A DNA stretch of 64,000 nucleotides. It comes from Charina bottae. Taxonomy: Eukaryota > Chordata > Lepidosauria > Squamata > Charinaidae. The position numbers and the translations under genes were made by a program. Each line of letters begins with the position of its first letter. Position 1 is the first letter of the stretch. This document shows positions 45,055-57,470 of the stretch, one piece after another. Location of the stretch: NCBI GenBank assembly GCA_023362775.1, contig JALMGJ010000006.1, positions 57,061,001 to 57,125,000 of the forward strand. The letters are read 5' to 3'. The notes below the pieces were generated by a model. The model made no database searches and was not told where the DNA came from. It saw nothing but the letters and a program-made list of their open reading frames with translations.

Positions 45055-45260
45055 TCTGACCCCAAGGCCCCAGGAAAGAACCAGGTCTTAACCACCTTTC
45101 AAAATACCGGCAGGGTTGGGGCCAACTATGTGTTGGGGGGAAGATCATCCAAAGGGCAGGAGTTCCCACCAAGAAGGGACACCTCCTGGGTCCCATAAGA
45201 TGACAATGTTTCAGTGTGGGGACCCAGAATGTGCCCACTCTCTTGCAGCACATTAGATCA
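45055..45260 (-). mobile_element. L2-clade LINE C-terminal relic
   Basis: The minus strand reads, with errors, through the end of an L2 ORF2: VGTFWVPTLKHCHLMGPRR, CPFLVGTPALWMIFPP, then RYFERWLRPGSFLGP, corresponding to the AFSAVAPALWN...LKTWF region. Compare 541-1250. No 3' UTR or tail is seen. Confidence 0.6.
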
Positions 45261-47769
45261 GTCTTGCGTACCTTTACTTGTGATATCAATGTTATCTTGG
45301 CAGGCTGGCTGTTGCCAGCAGGTTGAAGTAACCAGAAACCAGGAATTATATGAGAAGCCAAGGGATAGGTTTGAGAGTATCTATGATCAGCAATGGAAAA
45401 TCACTGAGAGCATCAGGCTAGAAAAAGGTGGTCTGAAGCTTACAGCATTGTCCTCCAACAGAGGAAATCTGTCACAGCACTGCCAGCACCCCCCACTTTC
45501 ATATTATCCAACATTTACCACTTGATCTCAATCTGCTGGGTAGTAGGGCAAGTTCTGGAAGAACACTACACGGGAAAACTTTATCCCAAACCAAACAAGG
45601 AACTTCTTCTAGTCCTTCATCAATAGGACCATTCTGAGGTATCAGAATTAACATTTACAGCATCTCTAGATGATAGCTCCTTGAGTGTCAGGCTTAGTAT
45701 ACTGCACATCTGAGGACTTGGAAATATATGCTCCTAATTGCTCACTGTAGAAAATCAGAAAATTAGGCTATTCAAACTATTCTGGCCATACTATGCTGAA
45801 AGGGCATTGCATGTTTGTGTTGTCAAGGTGAGCATGTCTGAATGCAAACACATAAGTTACTTTCTGCTCCCTCTCTTTTTCGCAGTAATGAGCAATCATT
45901 TGCTAACTACTTTTTTCCCACTTGCTCTTTATGGGTTTGTAGTCCTGCAATAAACCAATGTAATATGACTTATTTTTTTTCAAAAAGTAAACAGAATCTC
46001 CACTTCTACAAGCTTTCCCATTCATTATAAATGTCTCATAGCTTCCACACTATTAACTATATATTTTGGATTTTAACTCCCATCCCAGCATGGCTCATGG
46101 CAAGGAGGGAATTTTTTTGCAGACTTGGAGGAGGAGAGGGGGAGGATGAAGGGGTAGGGAGATATTCTGGTGGTGTTTTGGGAGTCAAAGCTATGCCAAC
46201 TGTAGCAGAAGTTTAATGCAATTACTTTTGGCCTCAAAATTGACTATTTTTGCCATCAGTGCCACAATCCTGGGATATTACAAAAAACAGTTTGAATCTG
46301 ACAATCTGCCTAAAGGATGCAGATTGGCCTATAGCAACACACTGTGAGAGTAGTAAGCCAAAACATTCAGAGAGTACTTGATATTGCTGCCCATTATGGG
46401 GCTTAAATGTAGTGATGCTGTGTTGTTAAAACACAGCCTAAGATTTTGCATTTTTGCCAATAGCTAGTCCCATCATTTCAGCTTATGGGCATATAATGAA
46501 AATGCTGCAGCATACATCATTTAATAGCCAAGTCTCTAGTGAAGACAGATGGAGTTGAACCACTTTGTATTCTCAACTTCATTGTCCTTATAATTAAAAC
46601 CAGTGGGTTTTTTTTTATCTTAAAGTAGATTATAGCAACTTTCACAAAGGTTGAGGACAATTTTTCAGCAAGGTATTAAGCGGGATGACAGAAGAAGAAA
46701 AGCTGAAGTGGGCCCTACTTCTCGGGATTACTTTGTGCATTCACATTAAAAACCTTGAAACAGTTTTGGCACTTGACTGACTGCAAAGCTTCCAATGCCC
46801 CTTAAAGCACTTTCACTTTCACTCAACACGAAACATAATCTATTGCTCCTTAACAGCCAGGTGCTGGAATTAACCATTCTGGTAGCAGTTGGCTCAACAA
46901 CAAGCTCCCAAATCAAGATCTGGAAAGGCTCTTTCATTCATTATGTCAAAGGAAAGGACAGCAGTGAAATAGCCAGACAAATTGTGTTTGCTCTCATATT
47001 CAGACTGATAATAAACAAAGTCTCAAAATAATGTGTAGGTTTCAAATATTTAACTACATTGAAGATACTAGCTAGAAAGCTAGGGAGTTAAGAAACACCC
47101 ACATCTTCATTTGGAGATTACTTGAATATGAAATTTGAACTGAAAATATTGTGTCACCACTACTTGAGTTGCCAAGGAAGTAACTTTAGGTAACAGAAGA
47201 AAACCATAGCTTAATTTTTTGATTATATACCATAATTTGGAAAATGTTTTTTTGTAGTTTTATAAACCCAAGTTGTTTAATAATAGCTTGTCTTTCTTTC
47301 AGAATGCCCTATCCTGGCTTGATCCATTCTTTTCTGGTAATTGACAGAAGAAATGGAGAAAAAGAACCAAACCATGACTATTCTGTCCATCACAAGACTG
47401 ACTCTAGCATGTTAATGACATACTCAGAAAAACGTGTTTTAAACAGGGATTCCTGAATCCAAATTGTATGAATAAATTGTTCTCAGTGTAGCTACCCAGG
47501 TACCACGGACCCATTTATTGAGGAAAGCACTGAGTTCTCTTTTTTATTCAAGTCCAGGCTGGAAAGCCACCCGATGGGGATGTTTTAATCTGGATTGCTG
47601 AGCAGAGAAGGAGCCTAACTGGCCCTTTGTATCATTATGATTCTATAACTCCACAATTTGGCTCAGTAAATGTGCATGACACATTTAGAGTCAATGAAAT
47701 CTTAGTTATTGAAATCAACATCAGCACCTTGAGATAGCAAGGCAGTTATAATTGCTATAAATAGTATTT
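45261..47769. other. No supported gene
   Basis: Short ORFs only. About 46065-46095 resembles the 'ttttaactcccatcccagca' piece of a hAT MITE. Confidence 0.4.
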
Positions 47770-48515
47770 ATTTTATTTTATTTATTTATTTATTTATTTT
47801 ATTTAATTTCTATAACCACCCATCTCCCCCCATGGGGAACTCTGGGCGGTTCACAATAAATAAGTTAAAATAAGGTTAAAATCTCAAGTATACAGTAAAA
47901 ATATATTGAAAAATCCAGATGGTAATGGAATAATTAAAGAAGGACAGTTATAAAATTAGGGGATTAGCCACCCCAATGAGGAACTATCCCTCCCTCCTTC
48001 CCATGCCAGGCGGCAGAACCAGGTCTTCAGCTCTTTCCTAAAGGTCGGGAGGGAGGAGATCTGTCTGAACTCTGGGGGCAGGATGTTCCATAGAGTGGAC
48101 GCTGTCACAGAGAAGGCCCGCCTCCTAGAGCCCATCAGATGACACTCTTTAATTGATGGGGTTCGCAGCAGGCCCTCTCTGAATGACCGGGTGGGGCGGG
48201 TCGATAACATGGGGATAAGACGGTCCCTCAGGTATTCTGGCCCCATGCCATGTAGGGCTTTAAAGGTGATAACCAACACCTTGAATTGTACCCGGGAGCA
48301 AACCGGCACCCAATGCAGCTCGCGGAGCAGCGGTGTTACATGTGCGGATCTTGACGCACCCAAAACTGCCCGTCGGCCGCATTCTGCACCAGCTGTAGCT
48401 TCCGGATAGTCTTCAAGGGTAGCCCCATGTAGAGTGCATTGCAATAATCTATATGGGAGACAACGAGAGCATGAGTGACTGTACGGAGGGCGTCGCGATC
48501 CAGTATGACCCAATC
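47770..48515 (-). mobile_element. L2-clade LINE, 5'-truncated 3' end with ORF2 C-terminus
   Basis: A (TTTA)-rich tail at about 47768-47805, then the 3' UTR and ORF2 end on the minus strand. Recognisable stretches are [15 protein letters not shown] (about 48495-48450, in another frame), [38 protein letters not shown] and RAFSVTASTLWNILPPEFR. A frameshift near 48375 separates the two parts. Homology ends at about 48515, close to the same ORF position as the other two copies. Confidence 0.85.
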
Positions 48516-48945
48516 TTGAGTTATGTACCTGACTATAAGGCTTCACTCAAATTGCTATTTTGCAGAATCGTTGTGAGACTACAGTTCTGTTTTTAACTTG
48601 GAAGAAGAATAGTACATAGGTATAATAAGAATTATTTTTCCAATACTCAGGTAATTTTAATAAATACCAGCAATCACATTTTTAATTTGAAAATACCCTA
48701 TATAATGGAGAGCTGTGGTATCTGTACGTAAATAGGCATTATTTATATGCCTTATATATGCCTTCTCCAACAAAGGAGATCGTTACCTTGTCGTGGTGCT
48801 AGAGCTTGAGCACCTCAATGATGCCATGAGCTAAACCATGAAGGGACACCCAAGACGGGAAGGTCATGGCAGAGAGGTCAGACTAACTAAGATCCCTGGG
48901 GAAGGTAACAGCAACCCACCCCAGTATTCTTGCCGTAAAAACTAA

Positions 48946-49661
48946 ATGGATCAGTACAACCAGAGATATGTTGGTATACCATCGGAAGATGGGACTCCCA
49001 GGTCGGAAGATGGTCAAAATGCTACTGGGGACGAACAGAGGATAAGTTCAACTAGCCCCAGATGTGATGACACAGCTAGCTCAAAGCCGAAAGAATAGCT
49101 AGCAGCCGACAGTGCTCGTGGTGAACGACGAATCCGATGTTCTAAAGATCAACACACCATAGGAACCTGGAATGTAAGATCCAAGAAGATGTAAGAAGGG
49201 ACTGGAATGGGCCACTTCACATCAGACGACCACCAGATCTACTATTGTGGACAAGAGAACCACAGAAGAAATGGAGTAGCCTTCATAATTAATAATAAAG
49301 TGGCTAAAGCAGTGCGTGGATACAATCCAAAAAATGATAGAATGATCTCAAGTCAAATTCAGGGTAAGCCATTTAACATCACAGTGATCCAAATATACAC
49401 CCCAACCACAGATGCTGAAGAAGCAGAAGTAGATCAGTTCTATTTTTTTAAGATCTACAACACCTACTGGATAATAAGCCAAAAAGAGATGTTATTTTCA
49501 TTACAGGAGACTGGAATGCTAACATGGGTAGACACACGACACCTGAAATTACAGGCAAGCATGGTCTGGGAGAACAAAATGAAGTGGGACATAGGCTGAT
49601 AGAATTTTGCTAAGACAATTCACTGTGCATAACAAACCCAACCCAAAAGACGACTTTATAC

Positions 49662-49709
<48 letters not shown>

Positions 49710-51936
49710 ATATATATATTTGTATGTATGTTTGTTTGTTTGTTTATTTATTTATTTATTTATTTATTTATTTGTAGCCAAAGTTGGTGGACATCTATAC
49801 AGTCGGTAAAATCAAGACCTGGAGCTGACTGCAGTTCAGATCATGAACTTCTTATTGCACAATTTAGAATCAGACTAAAGAGGGAAGACCCACAGATCAG
49901 TTAGATATGAGCTCACTAACATTCCTAATGAATATGCAGTGGAGGTGAAGAATAGATTTAAGGGACTAGATTTAGTAGATAGGGTCCCGGAAGAACTATG
50001 GACAGAAGTTTGCAACATTGTTCAGGAGGCGGTAACAAAAAACGTAACAAAAAAAAAAAGAAAACAAGATGGCTGTCTGCTGAGACACTGGAAGTAGCCC
50101 AAGAAAAAAGGAAAGCAAAAGGCAACAGTGATAGGGGGAGATATGCCCAATTAAATGCAAAATTCCAGAGGTTAGCCAGAAGAGATAAGGAATTATTTTT
50201 AAACAAGCAATGTGTGGAAGTGGAAGAAGATAATAGAATAGGAAGGACAAGAGACCTCTTCCAGAAAATTAGAAACATCGGAGGTAAATTCCAGGCAAAA
50301 ATGGGTATGATCAAAAACAAAGAAGGCAAGGACCTAACAGAAGCAGAAGAGATCAAGAAAAGTTGGCAAGAATATGCAGAAGATCTGTATAGGAAGGATA
50401 ATAATATCGGCATAGCTTTGATGGTGTGGTCAGTGAGTGAGAGCCAGACATCCTGAAGAGTGAGGTTGAATGGGCCTTAAGAAGCATTGCTAATAACAAG
50501 GCAGCAGGAGATGATGGTATCCCAGCTGAACTGCTTAAAATCTTGCAAGATGATGCTGTCAAGCTGATGCATGCCATATGCCAGCAAATTTGGAAAACAC
50601 AAGAATGGCCATCAGATTGAAAAAAATCAACTTATATCTCCATAACAAAAAAGGGAAACACTAAAAAATGTTCAAACTATTGAACAGTGGCACTTATTTC
50701 ACATGCCAGTAAGGTAATGCTCAAGATCTTGCAAGGTAGACTCCAGCAATTCATGGAGCGAGAATTGCCAGGTGTACAAGCTGGGTTTAAAAAAGGCAGA
50801 GGAACTAGAGACCAAATTGCCAATATCCGCTGGATAATGGAGAAAGCCAGGGAGTTTCAGAAAAACATCTATTTCTGTTTCATTGACTATTCTGAAACCT
50901 TTGACTGTGTGGATCATAATGAATTGTGGCAATTTCTTGGTGGTATGGGGATACCAAGTCATCTTGTCGACCTCCTGAGGAATCTGTATAATGACCATAT
51001 AGCAACAGTAAGAACAGACCATGGAACAACAGACTGGTTTAAGATTGGGAAAGGAGTACGGCAGGGTTGTATATGCTCACCCTACCGATTCAACCTGTAT
51101 GCAGAACACATCATGCAATGTGCTCAGCTTGATGAATCCAAGGCTGGAGTTCAAATCGCTGGAAGAAACATTAACAATCTCAGATATGCAGATGATACCA
51201 CTCTGGCTGAAAGGGAGGAGGAGCTGAGGAGCCTTATGACGAAGGTGAAAGAAGAAAGTGCAAAAGCTGGGTTGCAGTTAAACCTCAAAAAAACCAAGAT
51301 TATGGCAACCAGCTTGATTGATAACTGGCAAATAGAGGGAGAAAAAGTGGAGGCAGTGACAGACTTTGTATTTCTAGGCGCAAAGATTACTGCAGACGCT
51401 GACTGCAGCCAGGAAATCAGAAGACGTCTACTTCTTGGGAGGAGAGCAATGACAAATCTTGATAAAATAGTTAAGAGCAGAGGCATCACACTGACAACAA
51501 AGGTCCGCATAGTTAAAGCAATGGTATTCCCCGTAGTAACCTATGGGTGCGAGAGCTGGACCATAAGGAAGGCTGAGCGAAGGAAGATAGATGCTTTTGA
51601 ACTGTGATGTTGGAGGAAAATTCTGAGGGTGCCTTGGACTGCAAGAAGATCAAACCAGTCCATACTCCAGGAAATAAAGCCAGACTGCTCACTTCAGCAA
51701 AACTGAAGTACTTTGGCCACATAATGAGAAGACAGGATACCCTGGAGAAGATGGTGATGCTAGGGAAAGTGGAAGGCAAAAGGAAGAGGGGACGACCAAT
51801 GGCAAGATGGATGGATGATATTATGGAGGTGATGGACTCGACTGTGGAGGAGCTGGGGATGATGACAGCTGGGAGGAAGCTCTGGCGTGGGATGGTCCAT
51901 GAAGTCCCGAAGAGTCGGAAGCGACTGAATGAATAA
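48946..51936 (+). pseudogene. BovB pol pseudogene (endonuclease plus RT)
   Basis: Aligned by eye with the intact ORF at 32964-35996. Lesions seen are: a deletion of about 75 bp near 49195, removing the segment with the catalytic Glu; a CAA to TAA stop near 49611; replacement of the QIDYIL segment by a microsatellite (49660-49775); a small deletion near 49880; changes near 50045; a frameshift near 50450; stops near 50619 (TGG to TGA), 50683 (CGA to TGA) and 51605 (TGG to TGA); and a deletion near 51697. It keeps GTWNVRS with the normal asparagine (about 49170) and RYADDTT (about 51184). Several stops are C-to-T or G-to-A changes, as expected from decay of methylated CpG and general drift. Confidence 0.9.
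49660..49775. repeat. (TA)n / (TTTG)n / (TTTA)n compound microsatellite inside BovB
   Basis: Occupies the place of about 60 bp of the endonuclease coding sequence that is present in the intact copy ('catggacttcaccagatggt' to 'cctttgcagcc'). Confidence 0.95.
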
Positions 51937-51984
51937 ACAACAAAAATATATGCCTTATATATGGAGGAGAAACAAAGAGTAGAA

Positions 51985-52235
51985 TACAGTTTGGTCTAGT
52001 GGTTAAGGCACCAGGCTAGAAACCAGGCGACTGTGAGTTCTAATCCCGCCTTAGGCATGAAAGCTGGCTGGGTGACCTTGGGCCAGTCACGTGCTCTCAG
52101 CCGAACTCACCTCACAGGGTTGTTGTGGGGAAAATAGGAGGAAGGAGTATTAGGTATGTTCACTGCCTTGAGTTATTTATAAAAAATAATTAAGGCAGGA
52201 TAAAAATAAAATAAATAAAAATAAAATAAATGCTT
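51985..52235 (+). mobile_element. MIR-like (CORE-type) SINE, complete
   Basis: The tRNA-derived head has an A-box region 'tggtctagtggttaaggc' and a B-box region 'gtgagttctaatcccgcc'. The core includes 'gggtgaccttgggccagtca' and 'ctcacctcacagggttgttg'. The L2-like tail 'ccttgagttatttataaaaa' leads to an (aaat)n run. It lies 38 bp after the BovB copy but outside its target duplication, so the two are independent insertions. Confidence 0.85.
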
Positions 52236-54904
52236 TATTCCAGGACTTGGGCATCTGTCTTACTATTGATTCACAGGACACCCAGTCTGTTCTTCTAGCA
52301 CAATTCCCTCTTCATATTCTTTTCCTCTGCCGCCTAATATAATGTTTCTATAGACCAATCACTATTTCTTGTGCATCAATGAGGAAAATATATTTCAAAC
52401 TTGAGATATTTAAACTTTCAGGTAGGAATTGTTTCCCCATATATTTGAGCAAAGGGACAGGACATGTAACTGGGGTTCATGAATCAGTATCTTATTTTTG
52501 TACCATGAAGGAAGATGCTGAAAGAGGAAACAAAAAAGCAAAGAATTAATTGTATAGCTCTCAAGGACTGAAGGAATTAGTGGGTAGGAAATTATTAAAA
52601 TCTTTAAAGCTACTTCAGATATGAAGTACCAGAGGTTGGAATATATATAAGCACAGCACACTATGATTACTTTGAATATTTCATCACCATTTGCAGACAT
52701 TTATTGGATTTAACAAACAAATATGGCAGCAACTTAAGTATCTAATTGCAGTGAGATAGGTTAGCAATTGCAGTTGACTTTCCTACCAGTTCTAATTTCT
52801 CCCACAGTTCTGACATTTACTTTGGTGTCTCATGCTCAGATACTAAACATACTGGGTGTTGTTGTTTATGCGTTCTGGTGTACTTACTGGAAAGCAATTG
52901 CATTTTTGAAAAATACTCCCTCTGTAATGAGTCACAGATGAGGGAAATAAAGCAAGTATTGGCTTAGATTCTGCAGCTTGTGTTCTTACTTGTACTTAGT
53001 TCTTTAATTCTCTTGCAGAGAAATGTGTCAGGTTAAAAATGAAAATACAAATGACTCGTTTTTCAAAATGTGTCAAGAAAGCCTCTGTATCTGTTTGGCT
53101 GCTTGAAGCAATTTCTCCTTCAGCTTATCAAAGCCAAGATTTTTCTGAAACACATCAGAAAGCATCATTTATGCTGGTGTTGTTATTCTTTTTCTTTGGC
53201 AAGTTTTAATCTCCTCTTACTGATGGCATTTCTTTCCCTGCATCCAAAGCTTACACATATCAATAGATAGGAAGCTCAAGTGAAAGTTTCAATTTTCCTA
53301 CCCTCTACCCCTAGCTTCAACATTCTATTTTATGAATTGGAACTATCTGAAGAAACTTCCGTTTTGTCCTGTTTTAAATGCTGTATTATATAAAAAATGC
53401 AAACGTAAGAATGCATATATGAAAAAAGATAATATGGGTATCTATTATATAGCAAGGAGCAAAACAGATTTTAAAGTGTTTAGAATAAAGGAATAAATTC
53501 GTTCTGGAAAGTAAATATTTAGGAATATGCACACTTTAGAACAACATGCTGATGCTCTGGAATAAGATTATACAAATGTCTTTCCCAAGAGTAATCAAGT
53601 CACTCTTCAAATATGGGTCAAGGCTTCTGGCAAATGTGCATAAGCATTGAGAAGATACTCAAGGAGAGGTCATGCTAATCCATCAACTGTGTATAGGTCT
53701 GCAGTAGAGTTTATGCAAACAATAGCCACCAACTATTAGGAACAGCTAGATAAGAAACAATGTGCTTAAGTTGTGGGATATAGCATTTAGGTTAAATATT
53801 ATGTTAAGAGGTCAAACAACGAGAACACTTGGATAATATTTTTTTTTAAAAAAGAGGCAGAATCATATGAATTATAAAGAAGGAAAAGAAGCTGAATATA
53901 AAAAAAATTAAGTACAAGAGGAACTTTATAAAATGAAAGGGTCCAGGGTCTAAGACCAAAATTACCGATACAGTTCAGACAAAAACCTGCAGTCTAACTA
54001 CTGGTGGTTTTCTTGTGAATACAACCAAATATGAAATTAACCTGGCATATAATAGTGTAGACATATATTGAGAAGTCCTAAATACATAGTCTAACTTTCT
54101 AGGCAACTTGTGAAACAAAAGAAACTATGGATATTCACTCCCAGTGTACAGAAACTGCAAAGTCTATATTTATTAGTCCCCAATGGGAAATCCAGTCATT
54201 TGTGGAAAAATGACAGTAAGTAAATACAAAATTGAATTTAGGTCTATTTGTTGATCCAAGAAATACCTTGAAACTTCTTAGCACAAAACCAGGGCAGGAG
54301 CAAAAAAACTGACATTCTTCATATGTTTTGGACCACAAGCTCCCATAATGACTTGCCACTGACGATGGTGAACAGAGCTAGTGGGAATTAGTTACATGCA
54401 CCTAGAGGGTACAAAGTTACTTTCTCTTGGACAAGGAAAATTACTGCTCACAAAAGAATAAAAGAATGGAGAAAGAAAGAAATAAAATATGTACACTGGG
54501 GTCAGAGTATGTATACTGGACAAGTGGCTTTAATTAATGATTAAATACTGAGTTAGATATTGTTTGCTTCATTGAGTGAGGATCTCTGGTTTTAGTCTGT
54601 AGTGGGATAAGTCATATTCCTATCTGCAAATGAAATTTGGAGTGTATATATGTGTGTATATGTATACATATGTAATAGACACATACTGTATATAGAGGTA
54701 ACACTAACATTGGTAAAAATTACTAGTTATATTTAATATATGATATGAATTAAAAACTGATTATGGATATTGACATTGATTTTTTTCTATGTTTCTATGA
54801 AATATGAATCACATTAAAGAACTCATGTAACATTGAGTAGAAATGTTTGTGATATTAAGTAGATACTCTGCATAACAATGGTATACAATCACAACATTTT
54901 TAAA
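52236..54904. other. No supported gene
   Basis: AT-rich. About 54325-54360 is a small hAT MITE-like piece ('atgttttggaccacaagctc'). Nothing else is recognised. Confidence 0.4.
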
Positions 54905-55111
54905 ATTGATTATGTGCCATCAAATCAGCATCGACTCTTAGTGACCACATAGATAGATTTTTCTCCACAATGATCTGTCTCTAACTTGGTCCTTCAAGTC
55001 TTCCAATGGGGCACTTGCCACTGTAATTGAGTCCATCCTCCTTGCTGCTGGTCATCCTCTTCTCTTTCCTTCCACCTTTCCCAGCATTAGAACCTTCTTC
55101 AGAGAGTAAGC
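54905..55111 (-). mobile_element. RTE-type LINE 3' end, inverted
   Basis: The plus strand reads 'tgtgccatcaaatcagcatc', 'gactcttagtgaccacatag' and 'ccttgctgctggtcatcctc', the reverse complement of an RTE 3' end. On the minus strand it encodes a worn RRKEREEDDQQQGGWTQL-like C-terminus. Same family as 25590-25745. Confidence 0.7.
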
Positions 55112-55705
55112 CAGAAAATCAGCTCCACTGAATAGAATTCTTCCTGCAGGAAGCTGCATAGTTTCATTCCTACTATGCAATTTTTTTTAAAGGTTCAATA
55201 ATGCTTGGAATGTTTTAAAATTCCTGATATTGTTCTTTTAAGTTAATTACAGTTTTATTTCTGGAATGCAAATTGAAATAACTGTAATAACATCTTATGC
55301 TTTATGGAGCAAGGAGAAGTATCATTTGGGTAACTTATTCATATACTTACTCTTGAATTCAAACTTCTTAATATAATGCAATACTGCTTCCATATATAGC
55401 AAAAGGGAAAACACTTGTAATACATTATAATGATTAAATAAAGTTATTAGTTATTATTAAATCAAACTGTCTATATTGTCTTCCATCAAGAAGAAGGAGT
55501 CTTTTGTGTTTATGAAAGAAAAATTGTGTATCCAAGCCTTTCTGGTTTAATAGATCTAGGTTGTGAAAAGCCAATTTTTAATCCTCTTTGCAGAAATTCA
55601 AAATCCTTGGTTTGTTGTGGTATGTATTACCTATTAAGATAGATTTATGTATATTCACTAAGCACTATGCTTGTACTGGTCTATGACTGTAATAAATAAA
55701 TTGCA
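55112..55705. other. Unrecognised AT-rich DNA
   Basis: No gene or repeat recognised. Confidence 0.4.
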
Positions 55706-56305
55706 TCCATTCTCGCTCTTCTTGACCTCTCAGCGGCATTCGATACCGTCGACCACGGTATCCTTCTGGAACGGCTTAGGGAGTTGGGGGTGGGCGGTGT
55801 GGTTTTACGCTGGTTCGCCTCCTTCCTCCGAGGCCAGGCCCAGTCAGTGTTGATTGGGAGCGAGAGATCCAGCCCGCGGGCCCTTCTTTGTGGGGTCCCA
55901 CAGGGCTCGGTACTCTCTCCGCTCCTTTTTAACATCTACATGAAACCGCTGGGAGAGATCATCCGACACCACGGGGTAAGGTATCATCAATATGCCGATG
56001 ATACCCAGTTGTATATCTCCATCCCGGGTGAAGTAAGTGATGCAGTGACCGTCCTGTCCAAGTGCCTGGGGGCTGTAGGGGCCTGGATGGGGAAAAACAG
56101 GCTTCAGCTGAACCCTAGTAAGACGGAGTGGCTGTGGATTAATGGCTCCTTGTCTTCTGGGAAATTATCATCTTTAATTCTGGATGGGGTTGCACTACCC
56201 CAGACAGATCTGGTGCGTAACTTGGGAGTTCTCCTGGATTCATGACTCCTGCTTGAAGAGCAGGTGGCAGTCGTGGCCAGGAGAGCTTTTGCACAACTTC
56301 GAGTT
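55706..56305 (+). pseudogene. L2-clade LINE RT, internal fragment
   Basis: The plus strand encodes the RT palm: ILALLDLSAAFDTVDHGIL (motif A, about 55710-55765), GVGGVVLRWFASFLRG, GVPQGSVLSPLLFNIYMKPL (about 55888-55950), YHQYADDTQLYIS (active site, about 55984-56022) and KNRLQLNPSKTEWLW. One in-frame TGA at 56243-56245 separates this from LLLEEQVAVVARRAFAQLRV. All catalytic aspartates are visible. Both the endonuclease upstream and the C-terminus with its tail downstream are missing, which is unusual for a LINE, since truncation normally affects only the 5' side. A later deletion or recombination removed the 3' end. GC content is well above the flanks. Confidence 0.85.
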
Positions 56306-57137
56306 GATTCAGAATTCAGAAATAATATCTTTCCATTTGAAAAGCCTCAACTGCATAGAAAAGTGCCTCAACACACTTCAGATTTAGATTTATGGTACAT
56401 CCACATGGACCCCTAACTTTGTTTGGAAAATGGCTCTCTAACCACTGCTGATGTGGTTGTATGTATGATTTGCTTCTAAAGTTTTGGAATATAATTTAAC
56501 AACACAACAACAACTTTAAATCTTAACTCATTGGAACTAATTCATAATATTAAGAACACTAAATTAATATGGAAGAACCAGAGGATGTGACCAAATTATG
56601 TGTATTAATATACCTTCAAATTTATTACATCTCCAATATATAAACATAGATATCAAACCCTTTTTAAACATTTACTGATGAAACCAATAAACCTGAAAGA
56701 GAATTTTTTTATGAATTAATCTCATTTTAAGATCTTAGGAAATATGCTTAACATTTTAAGACCTGAGGCCATTGACTTGTATTCCAAGTTCTTTGTAAAT
56801 TATTGATGTATATTTTTGTAAAGTTCTTCAGTTGTTTTTACTACTGAATAGTTAGTTTAGCCTAGCCTCTAAAAAGACCTTAAAATGGTAAGACTTTCAA
56901 ATGTTGCGAGTGACTCAGGCCCAAATTGAGAATATAAAAAGTGTTTTAATGACATATATTGCCATTTGGTATTATATTTTTTTCTGAAAGTTTTCAAAAT
57001 ATTAAAAGGTATCATTAGCAATAATCTGATCTGGTGTGTTAATCCCCCTCTACTAATTCTTACTCCCTGGTCCACAGTTCAATCCTATCTACAGATATCC
57101 CCTTCTTAGGTTAATATAGACTGGGTAAGGTAGAAGA
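56306..57137. other. Unrecognised AT-rich DNA
   Basis: No gene or repeat recognised. Bases 57126-57137 are the left target copy of the SINE that follows. Confidence 0.4.
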
Positions 57138-57458
57138 ATGAGGGGTGCGATGGCTCAGTGGTTAAGATGCCAGGCTTGTCAATCGGAAGGTCGGCGGTTT
57201 GAGACCCAAGCGCCGCGTGACGGAGTGAGCTCCCGCACTCGCCCCAGCTCTTGCCAACCTAGCAATTCGAAAGCATGCAAATGCAAGTAGATAAATAGGT
57301 ACCACTTCCATGGGTAGGTAACAGCGTTCCGCGTGCGTCATGCCGGCCACATGACCGTGGAAGCATCTTCGGACAGCGCTGGCTCTTCAGCTAAGAAACG
57401 GAGATGAGCACTGTCCCCTAGAGTTGGATACGACTGTGCAGGGGAAAACCTTTACCTT
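57138..57458 (+). mobile_element. Sauria-type SINE, complete
   Basis: The head has an A-box region 'gatggctcagtggttaagat' and a B-box region 'ggtcggcggtttgagaccc'. A tRNA-unrelated body follows ('gcaagtagataaataggtac', 'catgccggccacatgaccgt'). The tail 'tggatacgactgtgcagggg' ends in an (accttt)-type repeat and resembles a BovB/RTE 3' end. It is flanked by a perfect 12-bp duplication TAAGGTAGAAGA (57126-57137 and 57459-57470). It would be transcribed by RNA polymerase III and mobilised in trans by RTE/BovB machinery. Confidence 0.92.
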
Positions 57459-57470
57459 TAAGGTAGAAGA

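Larger units (their letters stand above)
48761..51946 (+). mobile_element. BovB LINE, full length, decayed
   Basis: Both ends are present. It starts 'ccttctccaacaaaggagat' and ends 'gaataaacaacaaaaa'. A perfect 17-bp target duplication TATATGCCTTATATATG lies at 48744-48760 and 51947-51963. It is collinear with the copy at 32780-36001, with very similar sequence, and both come from one closely related subfamily. The single ORF is broken many times. Confidence 0.93.

Noticed and set aside
57138..57260. tRNA gene
   Set aside because: The A-box and B-box-like segments belong to a SINE head. There is no cloverleaf acceptor stem, and the sequence runs on into a SINE body with a TSD. The same applies at 8690, 7115, 51985 and 59075.
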